A stretch of 64,000 bases of DNA from Otis tarda (taxonomy: Eukaryota; Chordata; Aves; Otidiformes; Otididae): NCBI GenBank assembly GCA_026413225.1, contig CM048554.1:72842463-72906462 (forward strand), read 5' to 3'. The stretch's first letter is position 1, and each line of letters begins with the position of its first letter. Of this stretch, positions 42,371 to 54,942 are shown in pieces. A program made the position numbers and the translations under genes. The notes beneath the pieces were generated by a model. The model had not been told where the DNA came from. It saw only the letters and a list, made by a program, of their open reading frames with translations, and ran no database searches.

Positions 42371-44190
42371 TTACCCTCCAAATGAACACTTGTCTCCCTG
42401 CAACAGCCCTAAAGCATGAAAAAATGTCAGAAAGAAAAAGATGGACATTTTTAGAACAAAATCGTTATTTCTGTTATTTGAAACGTATTTGCATTTTGAA
42501 ATATAATTTATTAAAATAAAGAGGTCAGCTGAAAACAAATTGGCTCATTGAATATTTTATCAACTTTCTCCTTGATGTTTTAACTTCTACCCTTTCATTT
42601 GCAGCTGAATGAATCTCAAACATATTCTAGGTGGAAAAAGCTGTAGTCTAATTAGTTCTGTGGTTGTATCAAATGCATAATACTGGTCTTGAATACAGCA
42701 CCTGTGTGTGCGTGTATGTGTGCACGTGTGCTGGGGGGCTTTGCCAGGGCTTTGCCAGTACATATTGAGTAGATCTTATTTTAGTCATGTTAGTAAGTTC
42801 TTACAAAGTTATTTAATTTTTTTGTTGAGACATTTGCTATTTGTTCAGAATAGCATGAAACTGCTTTTGTTTTCCTACAAATCATTCTCTTTCTAGCTGC
42901 TCCGACCAAGGCCCATCCTGTCCCAAATTCCTGTCATTAGTCTTACCAAGCTCAACTTCCTCTTCACATTATTAAGCTAAAACCTTGTACATCCATGGAT
43001 GCAATGGAAAAGAGCACCTCAGCGCTGGTTTTCTTTTTATAACAACTAGACTTGCTTCTTCAAGTGAAAGAGTTGCATTTCTCATTACCCAGTTCAGAAA
43101 GATATATGGAAAAGTCTTTGTATTCTAGAAAAATTCTTGTAACGCCTTTTGTTTCTTTCCAGGTGAAATAAATGCGTTGCTAGTGGGGATCTCGTCCGCA
43201 GGGAGGCCTGCACCTACCCTCCAGGTGGACTGGCCTCCTCTGGAGGCCCATTACCTCAGTTTGTGAAAGCGAGGAAGTTATTCTGACTTTACGGTTGAAC
43301 CAGCCTTCTTACATGTTTGTGAAGTGTCACACAGCTCAGTGGCACCACATCAATCATTAGCAGCACTAATACTTAGCAGAGCAGCAGCCTGAGAAGTAGC
43401 ACTGTGACTGGGCATATACAGCTTACAAGCATTTGTGTACATTATGCTGCTATTTTAAGGCATTAGCAGGTTTTGGTTGAAAAAGGATTTGAATGGACAG
43501 GAAGGAACCAGGTCTGCAAAACCAAGCACAGCTCTGAAGGAGGCTCTGATGGGTGAGCTCCGGTACACAGTCACACAAGCCACTGCACTAGTTTTCTTCT
43601 GCTATTTTTCTTCTACTTCTCTTTTAACACTACAAGTCCACTACAGGTCTCATTTCTGGATGGGAAGGGTCCTGGAACCCAGTCCAAGTGGCAACCAGCA
43701 GTGTGAGGGCTTTACTGTTCAATCTACACTAATCCACAGGTAAGTCAGCATGATTCTTTAAGTGTTGGCTGTGATCTGTGGATTAAGTGAAAAATATTTG
43801 CTGAGTTTATAAGAAAATATATGATATTTTTATAGGATTAGAAAGGTAGAAGTTGTCAGGTTTTATGATGAAATTAAGCAGCCCTAGTGAGGCACATTAT
43901 AGAGTTAACTAACTTGTAATCAGGTAAATCACACTGAGTAGTCAACTAGTCAATTCTAAATAAACAGTCTTTTTCCTTTACTATGGAAAATGAAATGCCG
44001 TAAAATTACTTTTGCAAATGAAAGCATATTAAACCCAAATGATTTCTGTACTCTTATTATAAATTTTTTTTATTCCATGTATCCTTGCCTTACTCAGGTT
44101 ATGCCGTCACATCTTGCTATCTTGGTATTGCTGAATAGCTGAGATTTGACTCTGTTCCATTCCTTCTCTCTGTGTGTGTGGCCTAATCTA

Positions 44191-44720
44191 TCTACTCTGC
44201 TCTGGTGAAACCCCACTTGGAGTACTGCATCCAGCTCTGGAGCTCCCACCATAAGAAGGACATGGACCAGTTGGAGAGAGTCCAGAGGAGGCCACGAAGA
44301 TCATAAGAGGGCTGGAGCACCTCTCCTGTGAGCACAGGCTGAGAGAGTTAGGGCTGTTCAGCCCGGAGAAGAGAAGGCTCTGGGGAGACCTTATAGCAGC
44401 CTTGCAGTACCTAAAGGGGGCTTAAAAGAAAGATGGGGATAAACTCTTTCGCAGGGCCTGTTGTGATAGGATGAGGGGTAGTGGTTTTAAATAGAAAGAG
44501 CTAGATTCAAACTGGGCATAAGGAAGACATTTTTTACAGTGAGGGTGGTGGAACACTGGCACAAATTGCCCAGAGAGGTGGTGGATGCCCCATCCATGGA
44601 AACATTCAAGGCCAGGTTGGACGGGGCTCTGAGCAACCTGATGTGGTTGAAGATGCCCTGGTTGGACTAGATGATCTTCAAAGGTCCCTTCCAATCTGAA
44701 CTATTCTATGCTTCTGTGAT
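44191..44720 (+). mobile_element. CR1 LINE, 5'-truncated copy
   Basis: Starts CTACTCTGCTCTGGTGAAAC and ends CTATTCTATGCTTCTGTGAT. About 530 bp of ORF2 tail and 3' UTR, with internal frameshifts and a shortened 3' UTR (most of the CTGCTCCTTGCAGGGG block is missing). Confidence 0.95.
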
Positions 44721-47362
44721 ATGTCTGGTTTGTATTAAAGGTTAAACTCTCTTACACTCAACAGCACTTGTGTGTCTGCTTTCAGTACCTGCCTTTTATA
44801 TGCAGCTAGTCCTGCTGTCAGCCTGTCCTGCCATTTGGGACAATCTACGATGTTGTAACCGGCAGATAAAATATTTTTTTCTTTTTTTTTTTTTTCCCTG
44901 ATAGGAAGATACGATTCAAAAGGAAAGAATTATAGATGAGATAGAAGGAGAAAACATTCCCAGTTGCCTACATTTTATGTTAGCAATAACTTTCCAGGTT
45001 CCAGGATCTGCCTTCTTTTATTCTGTAATGCTCAAACATTCATCATCATTTTCATTTTATTTGCAAGGCATTTGCAGCTCTAAGTATTTTATAGCATTAT
45101 TGAACATCTGTATTCCTTGACCTTACATAAAGGCAGAGTTATTTAAGTGCCCTCCCAGGGACGCTGGTCCTCTGCTCATTTTCCCATTGCTAGCAATCTG
45201 CAGTTGTGTCCACCACAGGAAATTTCATGAGGCATACAAGATTGTGTTTTACCAGAGCTTACCACTTCTGCTGTCAGAGCCAGATCCTCCACACAGCTTA
45301 CTGGAGGAATATCCTACAGAGCCTTGGAGCCTCTGAGGCAGAGTAAGATACATAACATTTTAAGGCTAATCTATTGCATACTGTTCACCTCTTACTGAGG
45401 AAATGCGATCTCATCATTGCCAATGGGTCAATCACATTCACCTTCAGTACCTGACAAACTTAATAAATGAAAGAATACGGTTACTTTACTTGATCAAAGT
45501 AAGTGTTATGCCATATAAAAAAGGACAAGCATGAGAGAAGTGAATATAGTTCTAGATTATAGTTTTTAGTTAAGTTCTACTATAACTGCTTTATCATCAT
45601 GAAGCAACTTGGCCTTTCTTAGCATGTCCTGAAGAGTTCAGCTCCTCATCTAAAGAATAGTCCTGCTCTGTAGGGAGAAAAGGAAATGCAGATCACCTAC
45701 TCTCTCTTGCCACAGGCTGAATTCATCTAGCTTACTCTCATAGCAGTGTGGCAGTCTAGGGAAGTTTCCATACTCCATCATCCTCAAGTTTCCTTTGCTG
45801 GCATTTCCTGTGGGCAGATCCAATAGGCCTGTCTTTCCTGGCATACCTAGCTTCCTAGGTGTTACAACCTTAAAGAAGACAAAGTAGAAAACCAGGGATT
45901 TTATACTCACAATTTTAGAATCATTCCACCTCCTTGAAGATTGCTTTCCAACTGGTGGTAGGTACGTAGCTAGACTGAGTGTGTAATGTTAGGAGTGAAA
46001 GTGCTTACTGGTAAAAAATCTATGTTACTGTTTTGGGGAAAATAATAAATTCATATATACATTTGCTATGGATTTTTGCTCATGGTGGCACAGCCCTGGG
46101 GGCTGGAGGGGGAGCAGCCTTCTTCTTGATTGTCCCAGGGTCAGTTAGGAATGAAACCAGTAAAATCACTGGTGGTTCTGGGCACAAGTCAAAGCGGGGA
46201 AAGGCCACAATATCATGCTAAATATCTTACACAACACCACATTTCAAATTATTCTCTGAGTCCCTTAAACTTCTGGAAAATCATCATAAATGCTACGAAT
46301 GCTGTTTTCTTTTATCAGCCTGAGGAACTGGGAAGGAAAGGTAGTGTCTGGGGTTAATGCTACACATGCATTTAACTGAAGGAATGACTAGATATACTGG
46401 GATAAAATGGCAAATGGTATAGTAAGATTGGGAGCTAATTTCCTCATAGAGGCATATGCCGGAGTCGCAGCTCAGTGTGCACAGCAGGCTTATGTATGAG
46501 GAAAAGGCAAGCGCTCCTTGCTTAGGTGGCAATGCTCAACTTCAGTGTTGCAGTGGGATACACTACATATGTCACAGAAGATATATGAACTGGACCCAGT
46601 CCAGTAAAATCACTGAATGTGATACAACTCATGTGTAGTAGACTTGACACGTCAACCTTTCTGCGTGTGTGCTGTGTGTGTGAACATTAGTACGCTGCTG
46701 CCTGCTCACGTGTCAGAGGTTCTTAGAAAAGAGGGAAGGTGGGAGTGGGCTGTCACCACCATGACAAGTCACAGAGACCCTGACAGAAGAGCAGGCTACC
46801 AGCCAGACCAATGGCAGTCACAGCCCATTCCTCATGGCTATCTTTCCATGGGAACCCCACAGTGCTTTTCCTTTCTGTAACTGGTGAATATCTGCAGCCC
46901 GGACGGATAGGGCTGTACATTGGGCAGACCCAAGTTAGATGGCTCTGAAGAGCTCTGAAGTCCCAGCTCACCTTACAGCTACAGCCTAAAGCTCACCTGA
47001 GAACAGATGAGAAGAACACAGCTTTCACAGCAGCACCGAGGTCCAGGGGACTATTAGGATCCCACCATTTTTCTTTTATTATAATGAGGAGTCCCACAGT
47101 AACTCTGGTAGTATTGCAGACAGTCTTGTGGAGAGCATGGACATACAAAGGCACGCCAGCAGCATCTCTCCTCCTGCTTTTTCTGCTGTTTGGAATTTGG
47201 CTGAGAACAAATCTGTGGGATTTAACTGCATAATTCCATTACCACAAGAACATCACTACCACAATGCATGATTTACATTGTTCTCTTGCTATTTTTATTC
47301 ATACAAATTGAAGCAGAGGATATGGCCTTGTATATTATGGATTCATGTGCTCCTTTGCACCT
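44721..47362. other. Intergenic DNA
   Basis: No gene, RNA or mobile element recognised. A poly(T) tract lies near 44875-44895. Confidence 0.4.
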
Positions 47363-47367
47363 CATGG

Positions 47368-48451
47368 TGTTGTAGCTTAGCCCAGCTCGGGAACCAAACT
47401 ATGCAGTCTCTCTCTCTCACTCCCCCTACCCTCCGAGGGAATAGGAAGAGATAATATAAGAAAAACGGCTCGAGGTTTGAGATAAGGACAGGGAGAGATC
47501 CTTAAAGTTACGGTTACGGGCAAAACAGACTCAGCTTGGGGAAAACTATTTATTATTAAACCCAAAGCAGGATAATGTGAAAGAGAACAAAGTAACTTCC
47601 CCCCACCCCTCCCTCTTCCCTGGCTTTCAGTTATCTCCACCACCTTACCCCTCCTGAGCGGCACAGGGGGGAAGAGGGAATGGGGGTTATGGTCAGTTCA
47701 TCACATGTTACTTTATGCTGCTCCTTCCTCCTCAGAGGAAGAACTCCCCACATTCCTCCCCTGCTCCAGTGTGGGGTCCCTCCCATGGGCTACAGTCCTT
47801 CGTGAAACTGCTCCGGCGTGGGTCATTTTTCTACTGGGTGCAGTCCCTCCAGAATGGCTGCCCCAGCGTGGGGTCTTCCACGGGCTGCAGTGGATCTCTG
47901 CTCCTCTGTGGGCCTCCATGGGCTGCAGGGGGACAGCCTGCTTCACCATGGGCTGCACCAAGGGCTGCAGGGGAATCTTGGCCAGGAGCCGCATTACTCC
48001 TCCCCCTCCTTCTGAACTGACCTTTGCGTCTGCAGCCGTTCCTCTCACGAGAAATTCTTCACAACTGGAAGGCAGATGCCTCTCAGGATGTCTTCGCATC
48101 TCATCTCCACTTCTCGCAGCCAGGCTGGGCCGAGTCAGAGCCAGACGGCCGCCCAGTGGGAGGCCAGAGGGTGAGGCCTGCAAGGCCCATAAGGCTCATG
48201 CCTCCCCCTCTCTGGCCCCTGCTTCTGCTTCTTCATGTGATCTATTTTTATTATTTTTATTATTTTTCCCCTTCTTAAATACGTTATCACAGAGACGTTA
48301 TCAGGGAGCATTCTGCCACCAATTGGCTTGGCCCTGGCCAGCAGCGGGTCCACCCTAGGCCCAGACGAGTCCACTGGACCATGGGGAAACTTCTAGCAGC
48401 TTCCTGCAGAAGCTGCTACTGAAGCCCCCCTCCCTAAACAGAACTGACACA
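47368..48451 (-). mobile_element. Solo LTR of an endogenous retrovirus, 1,084 bp, with 5-bp target duplication
   Basis: The plus strand begins TGTTGTAGCTTAGCCC and ends CAGAACTGACACA, so the element has TG...CA termini, with CATGG directly on each side (47363-47367 and 48452-48456). Sense is probably minus, by comparison of the left end with the LTR at 55258-55708 (TGT[T/C]GTAG, AGCCC and a CTCTCTCTCTCACTCCCCC block). No internal retroviral genes are present, so it is a solo LTR left by recombination. A 5-bp duplication fits class I or class III (ERVL-like) families. A 217-codon frame inside (47705-48358) is chance. Confidence 0.9.
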
Positions 48452-50884
48452 CATGGCCACTGCAGTCATGTTCAGTTTCATTGAAAACTAGAGATGAAAT
48501 CTAAATTCTCAAGAAATTATTAGTTTTCCTGTTTACTCAAGTGGCTACAGCCACTGTGCAACGTAGAGCAGCAACCAAGGAAAGTACAAATTTAAATTAG
48601 TCACCCATCTGTATTAGTTATTATCAGGAGAAAAACTGGTGCCAACTTTGAGGAAGACCCAATGCTGTTCAGAGTATTTTTTAGAATGCGTGTGTAGATG
48701 GGTCCAATTCTCCTGTCTGCCTCAAATAGACAGCAGCTGTCTCCTTCACTGAAAGGATTCTGGGCTCTTTCTTTGAAGTGCTTTGACATTATTTGTTTCA
48801 GGTTAAACGTGTTTAGAAAACAGTCGCTGTACTGATGACAGTATGGACATATCTAGCAGAGTGTTGTGTAGGCCTTCTGCTGCAGAGTGCTCCTGGACTC
48901 AACAGCCAAGAAAGGACATAAAATAACATCATGGCTTTGTTAGCTGAATCTGACTTACCAGCTTGAAGTTACCCTACTGAATTTTAACAGAGTAGCCAGA
49001 GCAAAGGGACTCAAGTAAGACAAAGGTATATTTGATCCCAACTAAGGCTTTTGCAGACCAAATAAATGTGAATGTAATATCCTGGCGCAGAAATAGAGCT
49101 ATTTTCCAAACACTATATGCTTTCAAACACTAAGAAAAAACTTTTCATCAGTGGAAAATACATAGGCCAACAGAAGAATCTGATGTATTTCAGACACATA
49201 ATTCTTCAGAATAAGCTTTGATCTTACAAGTTTCAATAAATGAGGTAATGCACTCCATTCCCTTTGCTTCCTTGAGTCAAAATGATGCATATAACAGCCA
49301 TAGCCAATTTTTAGCTGGACTCAAAAAGATAATTAAAAAAATCTAAGAACCAGAGTTGAGTCTCAAACATACACACCACTACCTGTGAGCTGAATTCCCA
49401 TTCACTTTGTTCAGAATACACTGAACTCACTTTAGACTAATTTAGACTGCAGCCCTGAAATGAAGCATGCATGACTGAACATCAGCTATTGAAGACAAAT
49501 TGAGTGAAGGCAGCAGGGTCTCAGATGAATACAGGAACACATCCACATACATCCAGTTGTAGGATAGCCATCAGAAAATTAACATTTTTAGAAACCAAAA
49601 AGAAGCAGAATAAGAATGGGAGCAGAAGCATGTGCCAGAAACACTTCGGTGTTGTGATTCAATTTAAAATAGGGAGTGAAAGATAATTCATTACTGGGTA
49701 CCGTACAGTGACATTCCAAAAGCTGTTCAGTATACCAACTCCAGATGAAACTACTGCTAAGTGCCTCTGCCATGGACAGAGAGCTCACTGAGACTGCTTC
49801 TCTCCTGCATTTCAGACAAAAGGTGAGGACAGCATCCTCTGTTGTGTCAGCAAGCATTGAGGATCACCAACCTTCTCCAGCCCTCCCACCAGCCAGAAGG
49901 GCTATTTGGACTGATCTCATTTACCTGCTATTCCTCACACTTCCTAGTAAAGCGAGGGCAGCTCAGATTTTTCAGTGTATGCTGCCATCTGAGACTTGAA
50001 CTCTTTCTTCATTGTGACACAGATACTTCCAACCAACAGCATGAGTTGCTGGTTGCTGATGGCACTGAACCATCTGTTCTTCCATTTACTCCAAATTCCA
50101 TCGAAGAATTATGATCTTTGATAAGGAATGAGAAGGACAAGAAGAATGGAAGCAAAGAATGGAAAGAAAACTTACACAACAATTGGGCAGGGACTTTTTA
50201 AGGGCTCAGGCCTGGAAAAGAGTACAGAAAACTCTTTTCGTGTCCAAAATATACTCAGCACAATCAAACTTTAGTTGCCCTATCCAAATCAAAGTTACTT
50301 TTGTGTAAGTGGAATTCAGAGTGGCCGGTAATAACAGTCATATGCAGGTAACTCATAAATCTTTAGCAGAAAGGTATCCGATGCAAACCAAGCACAGGCT
50401 AGAAAAACCTTTGGATTCCCACTTTATGCTAAAGTGGGTCTGGTCTCCCATTCAGGACAGACTCAATTTCATTTCCCTTCACTCCATCATCGCATGTACA
50501 CTATTCATTTGAATGCTGGGCTGCTTTAAAAGCTGATTTAAGACCTGGCTGTAAGCATGGGCAGCTCTTGCAACCACCTCTTCCCTTTGCATTGCTAGAA
50601 CAGTGCAGAGAAGGGTGGTGTAAATGAGAGCTAATATGCACGACCGTACCTTACTTTCTAATCTCTGTAATTCTGCCATTTCCTTTGACAGCTACACAAA
50701 TCCCATGCTAGAATTCAGATGCCACGCCACAAAGCAGACCAAGAAATGCAAGTATTTCTCAAAAGCCTTCTAGACTATTGGTTGGCTTTCTATAGCTGAG
50801 TGTTCAAGGCAAAAGCAAATTGACACATGGTAAACGTGCAAAGATGTGAAATATTTGTATGAAATCCACTGTTGACATTAGTCT

Positions 50885-50928
50885 GATAGAATCATAGAAT
50901 GGTTAGGGCTGGAAGGGACCTTCAAAGG
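50885..50928 (-). mobile_element. CR1 LINE, terminal 44-bp scrap
   Basis: GATAGAATCATAGAATGGTT and GGCTGGAAGGGACCTTCAAA are the complement of the CR1 3' terminus. Nothing upstream of it survives. Confidence 0.85.
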
Positions 50929-51911
50929 CTAAAAGCTACCACAGCTCTTTATTTTCCTGAAGGTTCCTATGCTTGCAAGGACATGGAGACACAAGCACAG
51001 GTTATTTGCTTATAAAGCATAACGACTCCCTGAATTACCCTGGGGCAATTTTATGGCACCATCTCCCAGTGGAGGGATGTGCCAGGCTATACAACTACAC
51101 TGCAACAGTAGTTGTATGTTGATTTTTCAGTGTTTCATGGCCAATAGTATCACTTAATATTGAAAAGCTAACCAACAGTGTCTTTGAAAGGGAACATAAC
51201 CCAACAGCTATTTCTGCTATCTTCATGTCATCATAGTGCAAAGCCAGAAATAAGGAGATTTCCAGTGATATGCAGCCTGTCACAATCTAGTCATACTTTC
51301 TGCAGGCACCACTACAAACATGGAGCTATACTGGGCGACACTCTCCAGGCTCAGCTCCCTTCACCTTAAGCAATTAAGTGGGTCATTTGAAATAGGTGAT
51401 TAACCACCCTACGTGCCTTTTGCAGTTAGGGAAAAGGGAAAGGTATGTCTTGAAGGTGTTTCAAGGTCTTAGGTGGACCAAGTAGCTACCTGAAGGCTCT
51501 GTTTCTCCACTGACTATGCATGGATCAGAAATGAACTGGGGTCCTAAATCTCTGCTCAGACTAAATGTACCAAATTTCACTGGATAAATCCAAGCACTGG
51601 AGACTGCATTAGGACTTATGTATGTGAATATAGTGCTCAGAACTGGCTCAGTAGCTGGAAACTAAGTGAAAATATTCTGATCTATTCACTGAAGATGTTT
51701 AGACAAGGAAAGCTCATCATATTTCAACACACAGAGTCGCAGAAGGCTTAACAGCAGCCATGCAGATAACAGATACTTAAATGGGTGTAAGGAAGAGGAA
51801 ACAAAAGTCTGTGGTTTGAACAAAGTGCTGATGAACATCATTACTGTAATTATTGGGAAAAATACTTTAATCAAAGAAAAACAACTTTTCCACAGAGACA
51901 ATTATAATGTT

Positions 51912-51917
51912 TTTATT
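51912..51917 (-). promoter_or_regulatory. DSE: Candidate DSE polyadenylation signal (AATAAA on minus)
   Basis: TTTATT on plus, 1.26 kb after the DSE stop. DSE transcripts can have long 3' UTRs, so later signals are possible. Confidence 0.25.
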
Positions 51918-53180
51918 TAGCAAATGTACTGGAAGAATTGTTTTTCTGTAAAGACACACAGATATGCCCCAATTCCATAGAGCTGCCATTCTCTCAAATA
52001 GCTATGATTTTTTGAAATCAGTTTAATGAACAGAAGGGGATATATGTGCAGATGTCAAACTTATTTTTGTCATAAGCCACATGATTCCATTTATCACTAA
52101 TCCCCAAATAATTGACCTGGGGCCACCAAGAGCTTGCAGAACTCTTGCTGGTGCTTTATAGAGAGCAGGCTGTTCACACAATTTTAACTGTCCTCTGTTT
52201 CTAGCCATGTGAACAGAAAAAAAAAAAATTAAATACTTCCTAAATACCTCTTTTTCCATACTGGCAATGCTGAGGTTACCACAGGATTGCTTTGGTTTTT
52301 TGTTTGTATTTTTACAATTGCATATGGAAGGGCAGTGATCTAGGACATTATTTCCCTACTAAGATGTGCTGCAAATGACAGAAAACTTTTGTGAAACCCT
52401 GCCTTGTAAAATTGAGCACAGACCCTACAGCATTCATCCTTCTACAGTCTACACTTAACTGAAAGATAAAGGTTGTTTTTTTTTTTTTTTCCTGAGAAGT
52501 GTGTTCCTTTATACTTTGAGTTAGCCCCATATTTGCCTTCTGCCTCTGCCTACAAAGCATTGTGCCTCTCACTTGGCAAGTACTGACATGGCTGCCATTT
52601 CCCACCGTGCCAGACTGTAAAGCATGGAAGAGATGACATGATGTAAGGGTCTGCAATGATTATACAGGAACGTCCCGTATTGAAGCATTCTTTGGTTTGG
52701 CAGAGAGAAACAAAGTCTAATGCTAACATCTGCCTTGCATACTTGTCCTTTCCTTAAGAGAATGTCCAAATACATCCATAGCAGCCTGAAATGAAAAATC
52801 ACTGAATGCAAACCCAATTCTGTATAAAAAAAGTAAGCCCTTAGAAACGAATCTATTAATAGGGCTCTTTTCACAAAAAAAAAAAAAATTAATTACAACT
52901 TTACATTACTGAACTCTGATGAACAAAGCATAACATTCCCTCAGATGTGAGGCCCAACTCAAAACATAAAGGAGGAGTACTTATTAAGTACTTAGTTTTC
53001 TGAGATATTCATCACTTGCCCTATTCTTCCATCCCTTCTGGTCTGAAACCAATCTTTCCCCAGCTGTTTTTGGAATGTTTCAGAAAAAAAAAAAAGAAGA
53101 TAAACTTTGGCCCTATTAGGGTTAACGCTTTTGCATAGACGTATATGACCATAAACTGGTCGACTAGTAGAGGTCTTCTG

Positions 53181-54942
53181 CTAACATTGTGACTGAGAAC
53201 AGGAAGAATACAGCCACAATAATATACAGCTGTCTACTAAAAGTATTGCATACAGACATCTTTGGCCATGCAGTCTCTTGGCCTTCTGAAAATAAGTGAG
53301 CTGCATTGCTAACATGACAAAAAAAATAGCAATGTTGAGAATTAGAAACAGGCGGGTATAAGAAGCTGATATTGATGGGGCACTACTTCGAGCAGTTGTC
53401 ACCATCTGTGCCAGCCCTGATCGGCCTTTGATTGACACCCCAGTTTTGTGCTTCACATAAGTGATATCTGCAAAATCCAGAAGATCTTTCATTTCCTCAT
53501 CTTCATCTACAGGCAACTCTTTTTGTGCTTGAGTCTGTGCCTTTTGTCGCACTTTTCTTTCATTTACCTCAATTTGTGCAAAAATGTCAGGAACAGCATC
53601 AACAAATTTATAGCCTTTGGCTACCTTTCTGTTTTTCTTTGCTCTGCCGTGCTGCTGCTGCTGCCTCTGTGAGATTGCAAATATCCTGTCAATGGCCTCC
53701 TCTGTCTGTCTCTTATCTGAAAACCTCAGCAGGCGCTCAGCAGTCTTCCTAAAGCTAGCAGTGTTGCGTACACGAGACAAGATCTGCTTCTCAAGCTGCT
53801 GGAAAACAGGCTTAAAATGCTGCAGGTTCCTCTCCACGATCCCTACGTAGTCCTTCACTTCTGGCACCGAGGAGCTCCTAATGGCAGATGCTCGGTCAAA
53901 GACAATTTTCTGGCGGTCTGCAATAACCTGTGCAAAGGCTGAACGGGAGCCATCCTCAACGGGCCACAGGTACACCGCGTAGGCGTGCTCATTGGTGGTA
54001 ACGAAAACATCCAGCTGCGGAGAATCTCCACGGACGGTGAAGCTCTGAACGTCGACGGAAGGCCCAATGAAAAGGTAAATGGCCCTCGTGACGGGGTGTC
54101 GCAAGAGGGTCGTTACATTCACATAGTTTGTTCCATTGTACGGGTAGCCCCGTGGATACAGCCTTGAGGCGATAGTAGCTTTCTCGCTGTGGCCAGTATC
54201 ATCCATCCAGTACATCTTATATATCCCATCACGGTGCCTAATAAAGGCCCCGTGGACATCATCAACAACTGTTTCTTCAAAAGGCACATCCACATTGTGG
54301 AAGAAACTGGTTGCTGCCTCCAGCGGGCTGTCGTCTTCTAGATGGATTTGGTCGACTAGCAAGAGAAGCTGGGGATGGAGAAGTATGAGGTTTCTTTGCA
54401 ATTTTCTCAGCTTCAGTTTAGGATTGTATGCACCTACTCCTTCTCCCCTGATAAAAACCACCCCGTTTCTCTCCATGGCAGCAACTACTCGACCCTGACA
54501 ATCACCAGCCAAGTCATGTTTATATTTAAGCCACTTTGAGGAACAGTCTTCTGTAATCTGCCCTTCCCATGGGGAGAAGCAGCTCTTGGACACGGCAGGG
54601 GAAAACATCAACACATTATTAAAAAAAGTATATTTTGGCCCATACAGAGCTTCTGTTATAAAAGGTACACCATTGGGAGCAAAAGTAAAGGAGTTCTGGT
54701 CTGGGTGTTCATGGCCAGCATTAAAGTTCCTCCACCCCTTGATCCACTCTTTGTACTTGTTCTTATGAACAATATCATATATTGCACGTCCTCCCAGCTT
54801 TCCTGACTTGAAAGAAAGGAAAGGCCTGTTGATTTCAGCTGGCAAAGCACTTCCATAAGTTACCACTCCCCAGTCCTCAAAATAATGCAGCTTAGGAACC
54901 CCATAGTCCAGCGGAGGTACGGAGCGCAAACTTGCATCATAC
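53181..54942 (-). CDS. DSE: DSE last coding exon (about residues 373-958)
   Basis: This exon is 1,762 nt, acceptor TTGGCAG|GTATGATG, encoding [20 protein letters not shown] onward to the stop. It holds the [10 protein letters not shown] motif, the LYGPKYTFF loop, sequon NGT-NYVNVT, a Gln-rich basic linker ([12 protein letters not shown]) and the two C-terminal membrane helices. The single large terminal exon is the same design as in human. Confidence 0.97.

Larger units (their letters stand above)
40356..44190. other. Intergenic DNA between CALHM6 and DSE, left part
   Basis: No exon recognised. It includes an ancient L3/CR1-like scrap (41195-41290) and a GC-rich patch (about 42090-42370), listed separately. 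Open frames are short and atypical. Confidence 0.4.
48457..53180. other. Intergenic DNA and DSE 3' UTR
   Basis: The right-hand part is presumed DSE 3' UTR. An AATAAA on minus at 51912-51917 is one candidate end, 1.26 kb past the stop. Apart from a CR1 scrap at 50885-50928, no gene or repeat is recognised. Confidence 0.4.

Noticed and set aside
42083-42385. Overlapping frames of 90-115 codons on both strands
   Set aside because: They come from GC-rich, stop-poor composition and have no protein family features.
47705-48358. 217-codon frame, possible gene
   Set aside because: Lies wholly within the solo LTR, has low-complexity translation and is mirrored by a long frame on the other strand.
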